Origin: Sarcomyxa edulis
Lineage: Eukaryota > Basidiomycota > Agaricomycetes > Agaricales > Mycenaceae
Assembly (NCBI GenBank): GCA_009761415.1
Contig: QUOL01000007.1
Location: 1,612,001 to 1,676,000 of the forward strand
DNA length: 64,000 bases
Reading direction: 5' to 3'
The notes under the pieces: generated by a model
What the model was told of the DNA's origin: nothing
The model's database searches: none
The model's input: the letters and a program-made list of their open reading frames with translations, nothing else
Position numbers and translations under genes: made by a program
Shown: piece after piece, positions 1 to 11,827 of the stretch
Numbering within the stretch: the stretch's first letter is position 1
How the letters are laid out: every line of letters begins with the position of its first letter

Positions 1-89
1 GACTCTACCCAGTCTCAAGGTGGCGGTCAACTTGAATCTCGTGGTCGCAGAATTGAAGAGTGGACACTGTCACGGTCACGGTGCCGGAG

Positions 90-173
90 GTAAGTTACAC
101 AAATAGCAGCCGAGGCCGGAGGGTTGCACCGTTCCTCGCGATTTAGCACTAAACTTTTCGTTCGTTCGTGCAG
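90..173 (+). other. 5'UTR intron of the small coiled-coil gene
   Basis: GTAAGT donor at 90 and TTCGTGCAG acceptor ending at 173, 26 nt before the ATG at 200. The flanking DNA has no long in-frame coding sequence, so this is read as a leader intron. Confidence 0.5.
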
Positions 174-199
174 CCACCATCGATTTCGTTTTTTAAACA

Positions 200-720
200 A
201 TGGACTCGTCCAACTTGGAACCACCCCAGGAGGAACAGACTGGGTCTGTATTATTCACCATTTGCACGCGGTAAGAGATGGCTGTCTGATCCATTCCGAT
301 TATCCAGAATCCAGGGCACCACCAGCCAAAGCCAGAGCGGACGTTCTGTCTCTCCCGTCTTACCGGAGATACCAAAACCAGATTTGAGCTTAGACTTTGA
401 CTTGTCTGCTATCCTGGGCACATCGGATACATCGGAGCATCCCGAGTAAGTGCTTCCTCGCAGCCCCAGTCTCATAACCAGTCAAACGTCGCGGAACGAT
501 GTATCAATAATGGCTCTGTAGGGTCGAAAAAGTCAAGAAACGCGCCAGCAATGTCTTGAAGCTTTCACAAGAGAACGAGAAGCTCAAAGCGGAGCTGAAG
601 GCCATGACCGACCGGATCGAGGCTGCTGAACAGAGGAGGGCGGAATTGGCGAAGAGAGGGGAGCAGGCGCAAACACCGCCCACGAAAGAGGCGGCTCCTT
701 CGGATTCTGAATCACCTTAA
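200..720 (+). CDS. small acidic coiled-coil protein, unrecognised
   Basis: I do not recognise this gene. Three exons (200-270, 338-445, 522-720) join in frame to 125 aa ending at TAA 718-720. The N-terminal half is acidic and proline/serine-rich. The C-terminal half, from about residue 60, is a charged heptad-like coiled coil (KLSQENEKLKAELKAM) followed by a Pro/Ser/Glu tail. A 5'UTR intron (90-173, gtaagt...gtgcag) lies just upstream, which supports transcription from this strand. The second acceptor (AG 336-337) was chosen because the nearer AG at 334-335 breaks the frame. It could be an adaptor or scaffold subunit, but nothing in the sequence says so. Confidence 0.6.
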
Positions 721-1391
721 TCGAACATAGTCTTGCTGGTTCTCCGCCAAATTGCTCGTTTTCTCGCTGCACGCGTTTTTCACGATATACCCTACCTTTA
801 TTCTATTGGACGGTCACGAATATATTCAATCCTGCACGATCTAGTTATCTGGAGACAATAGGGCCATGACCCACTGACCCTCGCTAGGTAGACTTGTCTA
901 CAAAGAATCAGGTATTGGCCATATCAAGGTGAGCCAATCTTTTGCATTATTGATCGACACCCTGAATGAACCTTTAGGTCGAAGTAATCATCCCTTTACG
1001 AGCTTAGACTAACTCTAAAACGGACTGAACCTGGAAAACTGTCTAAGATGGTCTGCTGTGTTTCTATGCATGTTGCTCTCCGCTATCATCGTGATGTCAT
1101 GCATCGTTACAGGGAGTGACATTGTTGCACAAGATCATCGAGTGTCTATCAAGGTATGTCTAGGTGTACAATGACCATGCTGTGCTCGTCTGACTAGGAG
1201 ATGTCAACGTAGTGTCTCCTTCATGTCAATGCGTTCTGATGATGAAGATAACCTTGCACAGCATTTCCTAGTCATCAGAACTCAAGAGTGCTAGTGAAGA
1301 CTGAGTTGCTTCGAGTCACGTCCTACTTCGCCTTTTAGTTCCTAACTTCTTAAGTGCGTCTGCATTCCAACATCGCCTTCATTCATCAGAA
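721..1391. other. intergenic region, nothing recognised
   Basis: This stretch holds the 3' flank of the coiled-coil gene and the upstream region of the RBR ligase, both on the + strand. All reading frames are short and broken. I see no RNA gene, repeat or transposon signature. Confidence 0.5.
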
Positions 1392-3164
1392 ATGGACACT
1401 ACGAGTGTAGACCGAATGGAGACGGAGGCAGCCTCAAATCTTGACCTTGAGGCTTGTCAGTCACTACAACGCGAGGAATGGGAGGTCGTAAAGGTCCGCT
1501 TCGTTTACTCGACTCTTTCAACGCGAAATGACGCGTCGTGCTGATCCTTGACTCCCGTGTATTCCAGTCAATATATCCGGATTATGTTACTGGTGACTTA
1601 TCCGAGTCAAGTTTGATACTCAAAATACCTATCGAATTCGCAGAGTCACAGACAATCGTAGTGACTGACGATGGGAGCGACACGTCTGCAGACGAGGGTC
1701 CGAGCTCAGATTCTATAACTCTAGGAGAAATTCATCTGACGTTGTCCACGTTGCCACCTCTTGTGCTTCACGTGTGTCTTCCTCAAGATTATCCCATCCG
1801 TAGTGCTCCGGTCATAGTGTTATTTAGTGCGACGGGCTCATGGTTAGATCCTTTATGCCTGGACTATTTCGGTGAGTTGCTGATTGATATGTGGCGAACC
1901 GGAGAGGGGCTGGGTGTTCTCTACGATTGGATCGAATTTCTCCGGAGCGGGGAGTTTCTTACCGCTGTGGAACTCAGAGAGTCTGATACCACTGTCCGGT
2001 GCGTTACTTTGACAATGGAATAAAAATGGATGTGCTGACTCCTTTGCTAGGCTTCCGTCCTCAGTGCCGCATCTATTAGCACCCATCCTCGTAGATTACG
2101 CCAAGGCTATAAAGGACCTCAGATTCTCCGAGAGTTCATACGCTTGCTCCATCTGCCTGTCAACGTGCAAAGGTTCACGGTGCCTTCGGCTGTCATGCTT
2201 GCATGTATTCTGCCAACTCTGTTTGGGCGAGTTCTGGAGACTATGCATTGTAGAAGGGGACATCAGGAAGGTCTCGTGCCCTGATCCTGCATGTCTGACA
2301 GCGTGCGTGGAGGCGAAGACGGAGGAGATATCAAGAGTCTTGACAGAAGACGAAATCAAGCGCTGGGTATGGCTACGAGAAAAAAGGATGCTCGAGATAG
2401 GTATGCACATGCTTGATTCGTGTGGTGTACTATTGGCTCACAGGTGTACCAGACCCAACTATCGTATATTGCCCTTTGCTGTTCTGCCAGACACCCATAC
2501 CAAAACCAATCACAAAAGAGACCGAAGCTGTACAACTTGAAGACCAAGACGCTACTGGCAGCAAAGACCCCAAAGGACTAGACTTACTTCGCACTTGTCC
2601 CAAATGCCGCTTCTCGTTCTGTATATTGTGCGGAAAGACTTGGTATGCATTCATTCTCGTCGCATCACCCAATAACTCAACATAGCCTTAGGCACGGGAC
2701 AGTTTTCGACTGTCAGCTCCCTCAGGATACCACCGGATCCAAAGTCAAACCGAAGAAACCGAAAGCCAAGAGACGAGTTTGGCGAGAGCAACAATATCCC
2801 ATAATTCCTATTCGTGACCCGTTTAAAGAAGCACCTACCGCCCAGAAGTACATCAAATGGTTCACAGTCCAGTGCCCAGGCTGTAAGGTTCCCATTGAGC
2901 GCTCTGCTGGTTGTAATCACGTACGTTCTACGTTCTCCTGCTGATTTTGGCTCTTAACTTGAACCTATCATTTGACAGATGGTATGTTCGAGGTGCAATC
3001 AGAATTTCTGCTGGACGTGTGGTGGTAAACTGGACCAAAACTATAGTCACTCCAAAAGATGTAAGAAATAGTCACTGACCTACCTTGGAGTCCGACTACG
3101 ATAGTACTCCCCATGATATCACGTTATGTTAGGTTTTGTCCTTGATTCGCCTTTTGATGTGTGA
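1392..3164 (+). CDS. RWD-RBR E3 ubiquitin ligase, RNF14/ITT1-like
   Basis: Likely RING-between-RING E3 ubiquitin ligase. An N-terminal RWD domain (residues about 20-150, SIYPDYVTGDLSESSL) leads into RING1 (CSICLSTCKGSRC then CLHVFCQLC), an IBR segment (CPKCRFSFCILCGKTWHG) and RING2 (CPGCKVPIERSAGCNHMVC). In RBR enzymes the cysteine of GCNHM is the catalytic thioester residue, and it is present. Exons: 1392-1493, 1568-1998, 2051-2400, 2444-2642, 2692-2920, 2979-3060, all phase-consistent. The 3' end is uncertain: reading through gives a stop at 3069-3071 (about 467 aa), while a gtaaga donor at 3061 spliced to AG 3131-3132 gives ten more residues and a stop at 3164. RWD plus RBR is the architecture of human RNF14 and yeast Itt1. 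Confidence 0.88.
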
Positions 3165-3457
3165 ATTTTGATTTGCTCCCGGATCTTATGCATGTCAACT
3201 GCCCACCTACTTATTCTCCCCATGATCAACTTTATATACTCCTTCCGCTCTCCCAGTTACCTAAATTAACGGCTCTCTTGCTTTCTTAGTTCACTTCTAT
3301 CGATTGTATCCACCTGGGGCCACAAAGTCAATAAATACACGTTTTAACTCCACACCGAGCATCCGAACCTCTCCGTCTCAATCTTCAACCACAACCACGA
3401 ACTTCCTACTAATTTTACTTGCCTCTTCTCGGACAACTCCATCTATCTGATACCATC

Positions 3458-5338
3458 ATGACCACCCGCAGACTCTCTGAAAGACGCGGATCCGAACGAC
3501 GAGGCTCTGGCTTGGAGTCTCGTCGCCCATCCATCGACCCATGGAGACTCGTACCTATGGACAAGTCAGTTTCCTAGCACTTTCGAAGAGAATAATTCGC
3601 ATTTTCTCTTCATCCCACCCCGGATTCGGATGAAAAGTGCAACACTAATACCTTGTCTTCAGGACAATCCACATCGGCGGCTCCGACGACTTCAATGTCG
3701 TCTTTGTGGGCGCCGGAAACATCATGTTCGGTACATCACCGTTCTATCACCATGATTGTGCTCGCGATTGACCATCTGACACGTTATCTAGGATCGGATG
3801 AGGGTCCCTGGAACCACTCTTTCCGTTTCGAGCAGTAGGTCTCACTTTCGCCGCTAATATCGTCCCGAAATCTAACCATCACACGATCTCAGTAAGCTCG
3901 GTCGTCGCCTCAAGGTTGTCGCCCTCATCGATCCCGCCATCGAGCGCGCAACTGCAGTCCTCCAGAAGAAATGCGACTCTTTCGTCGTTTCTGCCTACCA
4001 AGGCACTCGGGTTTTCAAGACCCTGGAGGATTTCGTCAAGAACATGTCACCTAAAGACCGTCCCCGTGCTGTCATCGTTGGTAGTCCTCCGATGTTCCGT
4101 GGATCAACCCAGCCCGGAAGAGACATCGAGCTCCAGATCCTCAAGTACTTCCCAGGTGTAGCCATGTTCATTGAGAAACCCATCGCGACTGGGCCTGCCA
4201 ATGAAATTGATGAGGCGTTCAGCATTGCCAAGACCATCTCGGATTCGAAAACAATCTGCTCAATCGGGTACGTGTGTTTCCTATTGAAACTTTGAGAGTA
4301 GCCACTGAAATGCGGTTCTATAGATACATGTTGCGATACCTGAAGGCTGTTCAAATGATGAAACATATCATTCAGGAAAACAACCTCACGGTCATGACGA
4401 CGATTGCTAGATACGCCTGTGCTTATGAGGCAATCGCTAAGCCTGATTGGTGGGACAAGTCAAAGAGGTGCGGACAAGACCCTCTACAGTCAATTACTAT
4501 CTTCTAAACCTTTCGATGTAGCGCTGGACCTATCATCGAGCAGGGAACTCACTTCTGTGATCTTTCTCGTTACTTCGGTGGTGAAGTCGACATCTCGACT
4601 GTTAGCGCTCACTCCCTTGAGTGGAACGAGAATGCAGGCCATCTCTCCAAACTTTCCATAGATGAGAGCAAGATCGCTCCCGAGAACAGGATTCCTCGTG
4701 TCACCGCTGCTACATGGTACCTACTTGTCTTTTGCTCCGTCCTGTTCTTCCTTACGCGGTTTTTCTCCGTAGGAAATACGACAGCGGTGCTGTCGGCAGT
4801 TTCACTCATGTGGTGGCTTTGCAAGGCACAAACTACAGTTGTGAACTCGAGGTTTACGCTGATGGGTACTCTCTCAAGTACGCTGAGCCACACAGCTGAG
4901 GTCAATTGTCTTGTACTGAGATTTATATCCAGACTTGTCAACCCCTACGTCGAGCCTGTCTTGTACATCCGCAAGCCAGGAGATGACCACGAACAGATGA
5001 TCAGGTTCCCCAACGATGATCCCTTCTTCTCAGAGGTAAGCTTACCGGTCACGTTTCTCTCTATTTGTCTCATACTAGTACGTGCATTAGGTATCAAACT
5101 TGATCGATGTCATCGAAGATATTGAGGAGGATCCTGACGCAGCTCAAATCTTGAGTTCTTACGAAGGTGTGTTTATCATGTTAGAGCTTTGTCAGATTCG
5201 TGTTACTGACCTAGTCCTCAAGATGCCTGCAGAACTTATGAACTCACATGGGCCATTCGCGAGGCTAGCGAGCGTTCTCGTGCAGCTCAATTGGAAGCGA
5301 GCAATGCTGCAGGGAAAGAGGAGGCCTCCACTGTTTGA
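3458..5338 (+). CDS. Gfo/Idh/MocA-family NAD(P)-dependent oxidoreductase
   Basis: Ten exons (3458-3564, 3663-3730, 3792-3834, 3893-4267, 4324-4467, 4522-4716, 4773-4877, 4933-5035, 5091-5166, 5223-5338) join without a frame break to 443 aa. After a basic Arg/Ser-rich leader of about 35 aa comes a Rossmann strand-loop-helix (NVVFVGAGNIMFG). Next is the family's ALIDP strand, and then the EKPIA motif (GVAMFIEKPIATG) that carries the conserved lysine of Gfo/Idh/MocA dehydrogenases. The C-terminal half is the alpha/beta substrate domain (GTHFCDLSRYFGGEVD). The substrate cannot be inferred; the family acts on sugars, inositols and related compounds. No signal peptide is seen. Confidence 0.85.
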
Positions 5339-5458
5339 AGAATATAAAGAGTATCTACTAGATGAAAGAATGACTATTGTACATCATGTTTGTATATCGA
5401 GATCCAAGGGTAGACTAAATTGAAAGAGAAAGAGAAGGCTTGTTAGTGGTAGACCAGT

Positions 5459-5486
5459 CGTAAGTCGTAAGTCGTAAGTCGTCGTG
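5459..5486. repeat. short tandem repeat, 9-bp unit
   Basis: Three direct copies of a CGTAAGTCG-type 9-bp unit, then degenerate copies. It lies in the 166-bp gap between the convergent oxidoreductase and aprataxin-like stop codons. Confidence 0.6.
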
Positions 5487-5504
5487 AATCGTCAGTCGTC
5501 CGCG

Positions 5505-6443
5505 TCAATCATCAACTGCGGTATCGACTGTATCTGTTTTACGAGATTTAGCATCCTTGGGCAGATCGTCAGATACCTGAGAAGTGCCTTGAGAAGTGCT
5601 CTGCGAAGTGCTCTGCGAAGTGCCCTGCGAAGTGCTCTGCGAAAGCTCTGCCTCCCGTTTTCTCTTCCTCTCTTGTCTAGGCTTGTCCCGCTTCGCTCTT
5701 TTGTCGAACTCCTCTTGGAGATGTTCTTTAAGCGCGGGCATAGTCTTATAAGGATTATCGCAGTGACAGCATATAAGATCTTCCTTGAGCAAAGATTCGT
5801 ACTGACTCTTCCGGAGCTGGGCGTTCTAGTGACGGGCAATCGTTCGTTAGGTTCGCGCGTTAACAACTAGTTGTGAAACATACAAATTTGAAGATCTCTG
5901 GCACCGCATCAAACCAGTCCAAAAGATCGTCGATGGGTAAGAAGAAGTGGGCAGTTTTGCTGAACGAGTTGTAGTGTCTTTTAGTCTTCAGACTGGGTGA
6001 ACAGAAATCATCCGAAATGACATGCAAATGGAGATGCCTATGAACGCGTGAGTATCAGGTTGTTGACGCGTCGTGATCAAGGAAACGCACTCCATAGATG
6101 GTGTGGGATGGAAGCCAATCTGTACGCGCCAACTAAAACCGAAAATCTTGATCATCTGTGCCTCGATTTCTTGCTTGAGTGCTTCCGCGTCTTTCTTCAA
6201 TCCCAAGATGACCTCCTTCGCAAGAGCCTTGTCGCATCTCAGAAGAGACTGCAGGTTTGTCAAATTGGCAATGGTGAGAGGTGCTTGTACGCGGGGTAAG
6301 ATCAAGAAGTGAAATTTGGCTTTGGGATAGGCATCGAATACGGTGAGAGATGTGGGTGTATGGCTGAAGAGAATCGACTTCGGCAGAGTTGCTTCTGGGT
6401 CTGGTAGCTGGGCGTAGCGACGGAGGATGGTGAGGTTCGACAT
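5505..6443 (-). CDS. aprataxin-like DNA-adenylate hydrolase (HIT plus zinc finger)
   Basis: Likely aprataxin/Hnt3 homologue, which removes AMP from abortive 5'-adenylated DNA ligation ends in the nucleus. Exons 6443-6091, 6037-5884 and 5825-5505 give 275 aa. The HIT domain contains FHFLILPR and the catalytic histidine triad HLHLHVIS, which forms only across the first splice junction. A C-terminal CCHC-type zinc finger (ICCHCDNPYKTMPALKEHL) is the aprataxin hallmark. The last 60 residues are lysine/arginine-rich, followed by a Ser/Thr/Gln tract made by a 12-nt minisatellite (about 5580-5645), and look disordered and nuclear. The gene is convergent with the oxidoreductase. The FHA domain of vertebrate aprataxin is absent, as in yeast Hnt3. 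Confidence 0.88.
5580..5645. repeat. 12-bp coding minisatellite in the aprataxin-like gene
   Basis: About five copies of a GAAGTGCTCTGC-like unit. On the minus strand they encode the repeating STSQ/GTSQ tail, so the length is a multiple of three and copy changes would keep the frame. Confidence 0.8.
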
Positions 6444-6515
6444 TCAAGATGATTACGCGACAGGCCGTTTTTCTTGAACTTTATGTTGCATCTTTGAGCC
6501 TTTGTCTCTCCCCAC

Positions 6516-8515
6516 ATGGACACTCTGGACTTGCCGTCATGGACTCTCCTCAAATCATCCAGGGATGGTCAAGCCGCAATCACAGAAGTCTCGCCTTTGT
6601 TTCTTCTGTTCAAGACTCGCCCCGAAACCGAGCTCAATGGGCTACTGTCGCAGCTTTTCCCTCACATTCAGGTTGAAGTCGATGGCGTCTTCATCCCATC
6701 AAGAGCCAATCCAGACTACTCTTCGAAGATGTGGCACGCTCTGTTGGTGATACAGGCCCTCTCGTACACCATCAAGCGCCAGGTAGCTCTCACTGTCAGA
6801 ACGCCGGCACCTATCGCGCCACCTTGGTCACATATACTCGACTCTATAGCTCGTGAATGGCCCAACATCTGGTGTTGGTTGCAATTTCTTTACTCTTTGT
6901 GTCCTCAAAGAAGAAGGTCGTCTCTCACTTCTGAGCACCGGAACCTGATCGTGGTCACTATACTTGAATTTCTCACTCTTTGCTTCGCCGTACCTGCGTA
7001 TCAGCATCCGTTACAAGACCTCGTCCTACTCGAAGGTCTATCCCTAGTAGCAAAGATATGGTATCTGCAAGCTGAAGAGCCCAGCTTCAGGACCGGCGGA
7101 TCCTCGCCGATGGGCTTATATCTGGGAATGACGCTTCACCTCAAAGGCGACGTGCGACGAGCTGGCGAACACCTCTTGGACTGGACCGGTAAAGACGCGA
7201 AGGCGGTGGCGGCGGCTGCACTTGCTCAATTACATCGTTACTCTCCAAACCAAAACATAGGTCTCGACCATGTCTCATATGCAACGCTGCTTCTGGACTT
7301 TCTCGATAAAAATGTTCACATCGCCAACGCTTTACTCGCTCAAAACTCCATCCGCGTCATCACCAGAGTCTTCTTTCATGCAACATACACACCTATGGGG
7401 TCGCAACCTATTGCTCTCGTAACATCCATCATACAAGCGTCTTGCAAATACCTTTCTGATACCTTAGAGCGTATGGACGGCATATCAAACGTCAAACGAG
7501 CTCTCGAAGCAGGCCTTCTCACCGCCTTACTAAGAGCCAATATTTGGTTGGATCATATCGGCGACTTCAGACAACTTCTTGATATCTTGACAAGAGTGTT
7601 GCCGAAATATCTGGTGTACCTCTCCGTTCTCCGAATCGTTGGTCCGGAGTTGAGGAAGACCGAGAGGTTACGTCTTGAGGACAGAATGCAAAAAACAGGG
7701 CCCATCTGGAACGCCTGGACGGCATTCATACGGTTGGTGGAATATCGTATCTACATAGCCAACACTTCCAAGTATTCACCTCGTCGTATTTGTAACAACA
7801 AACTGGTATTTACGTTTCTGTTATATTTTGCATCATGGGCTGACATGAGTCATGATATTTGTAGTGCAATCGGTTGGACTGGAAAGACTCCTTCCCGCGG
7901 TGTGCGGATTGTTTAGAGGGATGTTACTGTTCAAGAGATTGTCAAGTTGTGGACTGGGCTTCAAACCATCGCAATCGATGCAAGCGTATACAGATATGTC
8001 GTTCAAGTGAGTTACATGACTACTACTTATACATCTCGATCCTCAGAACTTACCGCTCTTACTTAACAGAAGGAACCGTAGTTGAAGTAACGGACGAAGA
8101 CCGAGGATTTAGCTTCAATGTCCTCGACCTCGGCCAATTTGTCGACGAGTTTATCTCCACCTGGAAATCGTCGAATTCTAGACAGCCCGAAGAACAACCT
8201 CTGTTGTCGATAGATCTTAGGACGTTACCCTCGCGGATGACGGTAGGGAGCGCAGACTTTGACAGGTTCCCAGTACTATGTGACGGCCCGATGATGGTTG
8301 ATCGCAAGGAATGCATGCGTGTGGAAACATACCTCCCAAATGGGCCGTATACAGAGACTTCTCACTGGCTTCTCTATCCTACTGCAGATGCTACACCACA
8401 CGAGATTCCTCTGGAGAAATTGTTCAAGGCAATGAAGGAAGGGAATGTTGCCACCATTGGTTGGTCACCATCTTGGAATCTCGGTGGGCTTGCGTCGTAC
8501 GTGCGTGTATATTAG
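6516..8515 (+). CDS. MYND zinc-finger protein
   Basis: ATG 6516 opens a 430-codon exon ending at 7805, spliced to 7865. The first 430 residues are alpha-helical with no family I recognise. The splice then completes a MYND finger: CNNKLCNRLDW, CADC, CYCSRDCQ and a closing HRNRC. The GTATTT donor at 7806 was chosen because it is the only nearby one that keeps the frame and supplies the first Cys pair. A 63-nt GTGAGT-CAG segment (8007-8069) is a likely second intron, but it is divisible by three and open, so the product is 625 or 646 aa. MYND fingers usually bind proline-rich protein motifs. Agaricomycetes carry many such MYND proteins of unknown role. Confidence 0.8.
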
Positions 8516-8742
8516 ATCCATGTTGTATTCGTGTCTCTCTGTACAAGTATGTTACGGTCTGTCTGTATAATAAATAGCTCTTGGTTCTCTTCATCAATAC
8601 TAGAGCAGAGTCTAAGGAAGCATTAACAGCGAATACATATGTATTACAGTTACTCTACAATTGGAAGTGTACAGAAAGCAACGTGTTGGCTAATTGTCCA
8701 AAATATATCGATGATTGTACATCTCCAGAAACTCAGCTATTC

Positions 8743-11700
8743 TCATCGCCCAGTCTTTAGCAAATCTCTCAGATTGTCGGAGAGAATTGGCATGCTGATC
8801 TTTTGTGTGGTCGTTCCGGACGATGACCCGCGACGAGCGCGCAGCTGGCCGTTGTTCGACGCCGGGCTCGACTCTTCTGCTCGTCGTCGATCGATGTCGG
8901 CCACGAGCTGCGCAAATGACAGGAAGAGAACCTCGGCTTGTGCGAGCGTTGTGTCAAGCTCGATTGTCATACTGAGTTCGTTGCAGTACTGATAGAAGAA
9001 AAATCAGTGGTCTGAAGAGGAAGGCAGAGAAAGTCATTGAACCTTCAAGATCTCGTCAAACTAGAGGAACGGACATCAATTGCAATACCAAGAGATAGAC
9101 TAAATGGACAAACCTCCACAAGGTACCGAAGTATCATGTCCCGATGTGACTCCAATACAGCCAGAGCCACGAACAGAATAAACTCGTTACTGTAGTAGTC
9201 GGTCCAGAGAACTTCCCAGAGCCGTAGAACGTCGTCGAAAGGGAATTCACGCTTGAAGGCGATGAGAACCCAGCTGATGGACAACGTCAATGTTGAAGCA
9301 TAGATGAGCATCGAATGAATACATACCGGAAACAGAAGAAAAGATTCAAGCCGTCAGTTTTCTCTGTGAAGGTATTATTAGCAACGGCCTTCGGAGATAC
9401 TGGAAAAATTGCCAACCTAAATGCCGATAGAGCTCGGGATCCATCATCCCGATAAGTTGCTGCAGCGTCAATAGTTGTTTCTTCATTCCGCTTTGATCTC
9501 GAAGGAAGTTTTGTTTCTGTAGGATATCAAGTAAATTACAAGATATCACTAATGTAGGATAGGGACCTACCATCCGTTCCATGAACTCCACGAAACACCA
9601 AAAAGTCAATTCTTCATCCGAGGCCATGACGACATAAAGCGGGGCGCATAGGTCTGACATTCCCTGCACATAGCCTTCGCGTCCTTTATGGTCAGCAAAA
9701 TTCGATGAACGACAAAGCAAGGCGTCGTTTATGGTAGAAAACACAGACCTAGCTCCTTTTCGTAGAAATTGTACGTCAACAGGATGCCCCCTAACCGGTC
9801 TATATGCTCGTTAGTAGGTGACTGTGCACCGATGTCGCTCATGTTCGGTGCAATAGAAGAATAGCGCTGGTGCAGTTCCTTTTCATTGGTCCCAGTCGAT
9901 TTGGAAAGTGATGGCGAAGGGGTCGATGTTGGAGTAGAAAACAGAGGCTGTGTCCGATCTGTCCGACGACAGTCCACGTCTATTCTATGGCGCTCCTTGT
10001 GAACAAAGTTCAGCATGTGTCTCATCATCATGGAAAGAGATGTAATCACCTCCAATATATCTGGTTGATCAAATACTTCAGGAACACCACACCACTCGTC
10101 TTTCAGATCGTGATATTGTTTACTGTCAAGGTAAGTAGAGTTAGTCGGCATGTAGAATAACATACAAGCATCATTGCTCACCGTTTCTCGTCCCACTGGC
10201 GAGCTCTCTCTTCACCGGTGACATCCCACGCGAATACTCCCAATACAAAAGGCCAAACTTTTTGCCTCAACGTACCATTAGGATCAATACCCCGACGAAA
10301 CACTTCTCTCTTCATCTCTTCAATCCTAATCTTCGGCCTTCCATCGGCTGCAAACCATTTGTTCCACATCTTCTCATTTACAGGATGCGAAGGATCCCTT
10401 GACGACTTCGGCATCGGTAGATTCGAAGTGGAATGCAGTAACTCGAATATACCCAACGACGATGTTTCTTCCTCGAGCTGAGAAGTCGACGACGACGGTA
10501 ATGCCTGTGCTTCCTGTCTCCGAGCACGTTCACCTTCTTCCGCGACGATCCGCGCCCAACGCGCTAGGTATACGCGAGCACTCTCGAATTCGCCGACTCC
10601 GCCTTTTTCTACCCAGCTTCCCCATTCCCACTCTCCGTTGGCGTTCACTAGACTCTTGACGGGATCTGGAAGATGAGGAACGATGGGCTTCGCCAAGGGA
10701 TGAGACAAGATATTCTGGGCCGCATGTCGGGTAGCTCGGGTGATATTTGAGAAAGATTGTAGAAGAGCCATACGAGCCTGGGACGAAGATTGTGTATTGG
10801 CAGATGGTGGGTTTAGAGAACGGTGCAGGACAGAGGAACGGTTAGAATATGGGTTAGGAGACGAGGAAGCATTTGTGAGGGGTCTTGGGCGTCGGTGCGC
10901 CGGGACAGGTGAATGTGAATTGACATACGAAGATTGAGCAAGAATGTCATCTACTGCATCGTCTGCGAAGATCTGAGTAGAGTGTGCCTCTATATCTGCT
11001 CGTGAGGGGTCTACGAGGAACAGTGACGGTTGGAGTGTCGAACGGAGGATATGGGAGTAGGAGCGCAGGCGGGCAAGAAGGTCTTCCCCACCCCACGAAT
11101 TTCCAGATCTCGATTGAGAGGGTTGACAAGGGGAGGGGGGTGGAGGGTATGAGGTGATGCTGGGTCCGCGCGTTGGCTTGGGAGGCAGTGTATACGAGCG
11201 AGACTCGTCATCATGAAAGTGAAGCGTAGGCAGGGTATCTCCGTTGATGAGGTTTATTCCAATCGTTCCATCTACTCGTCATTCATCAAAATGGCACACA
11301 TTGAGAGATAAGTAATTGGCACTCACACCACGAAGACAAAGTGGGTGGATGAACAATCAGGGAGTATATGGACGTCAATGGAACGGAAAAGGCATACGAT
11401 TCAGGTCTTTGCCCTGGCAGGTCGATAAGTACAACATCTGTGGAGAATCATCAGTACGAAAGGGCTTATGAATCGAATGACCAGACCTTCATCTTCTTCA
11501 TCCAGTACAGCCTGCTCCTCGATCTTGACAAACTTGTCCCACTCAGTCGAGCCTTTCTCGTTCAGAAGAGTTTCCGGTATCCATGCGAGTAGATATGTGG
11601 GGTTAATGGCTTCCTGTTATGAAGATGAAGTCATTCTATGGCGAAAGATTTATGTCCCTTGGACGAACCCGCTTGACGAGAGCAACGAACCCCGCGATGT

Positions 11701-11827
11701 TATCTCTTGAATAGGCAGTCGGATTGACGTAGACCTTGGACTTGCTATACACCAGTCTGTATCTGTGTTCCTCCGGTGATTGGGATCCTTGGATAGATGG
11801 AACGTCTGTTCGCTTGATTTCGACCAT
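8743..11827 (-). CDS. Rab GTPase-activating protein, Gyp7-type TBC protein
   Basis: Likely GAP for Ypt7/Rab7-class GTPases at the vacuole. The N-terminus (LVYSKSKVYVNPTAYSRDNI) and the following LLAWIPE and GTIGINLINGDTLPTLHFHD blocks are the PH-like leader of Gyp7/TBC1D15 proteins. The TBC domain is complete: the arginine finger is in IDVDCRRTDR, the glutamine finger in GYVQGMSDLCAPLY, and the late helices are FCFRWVLIAFKREF and LWEVLWTDYYS. Supported exons include 11827-11669, 11613-11487, 11437-11327 and 11271-10182, followed by several short ones to the stop at 8743. The start could lie further upstream (ATG at 11951) if an extra intron exists. The tail after the TBC domain is Ser-rich and ends LLKTGR. 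Confidence 0.9.
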
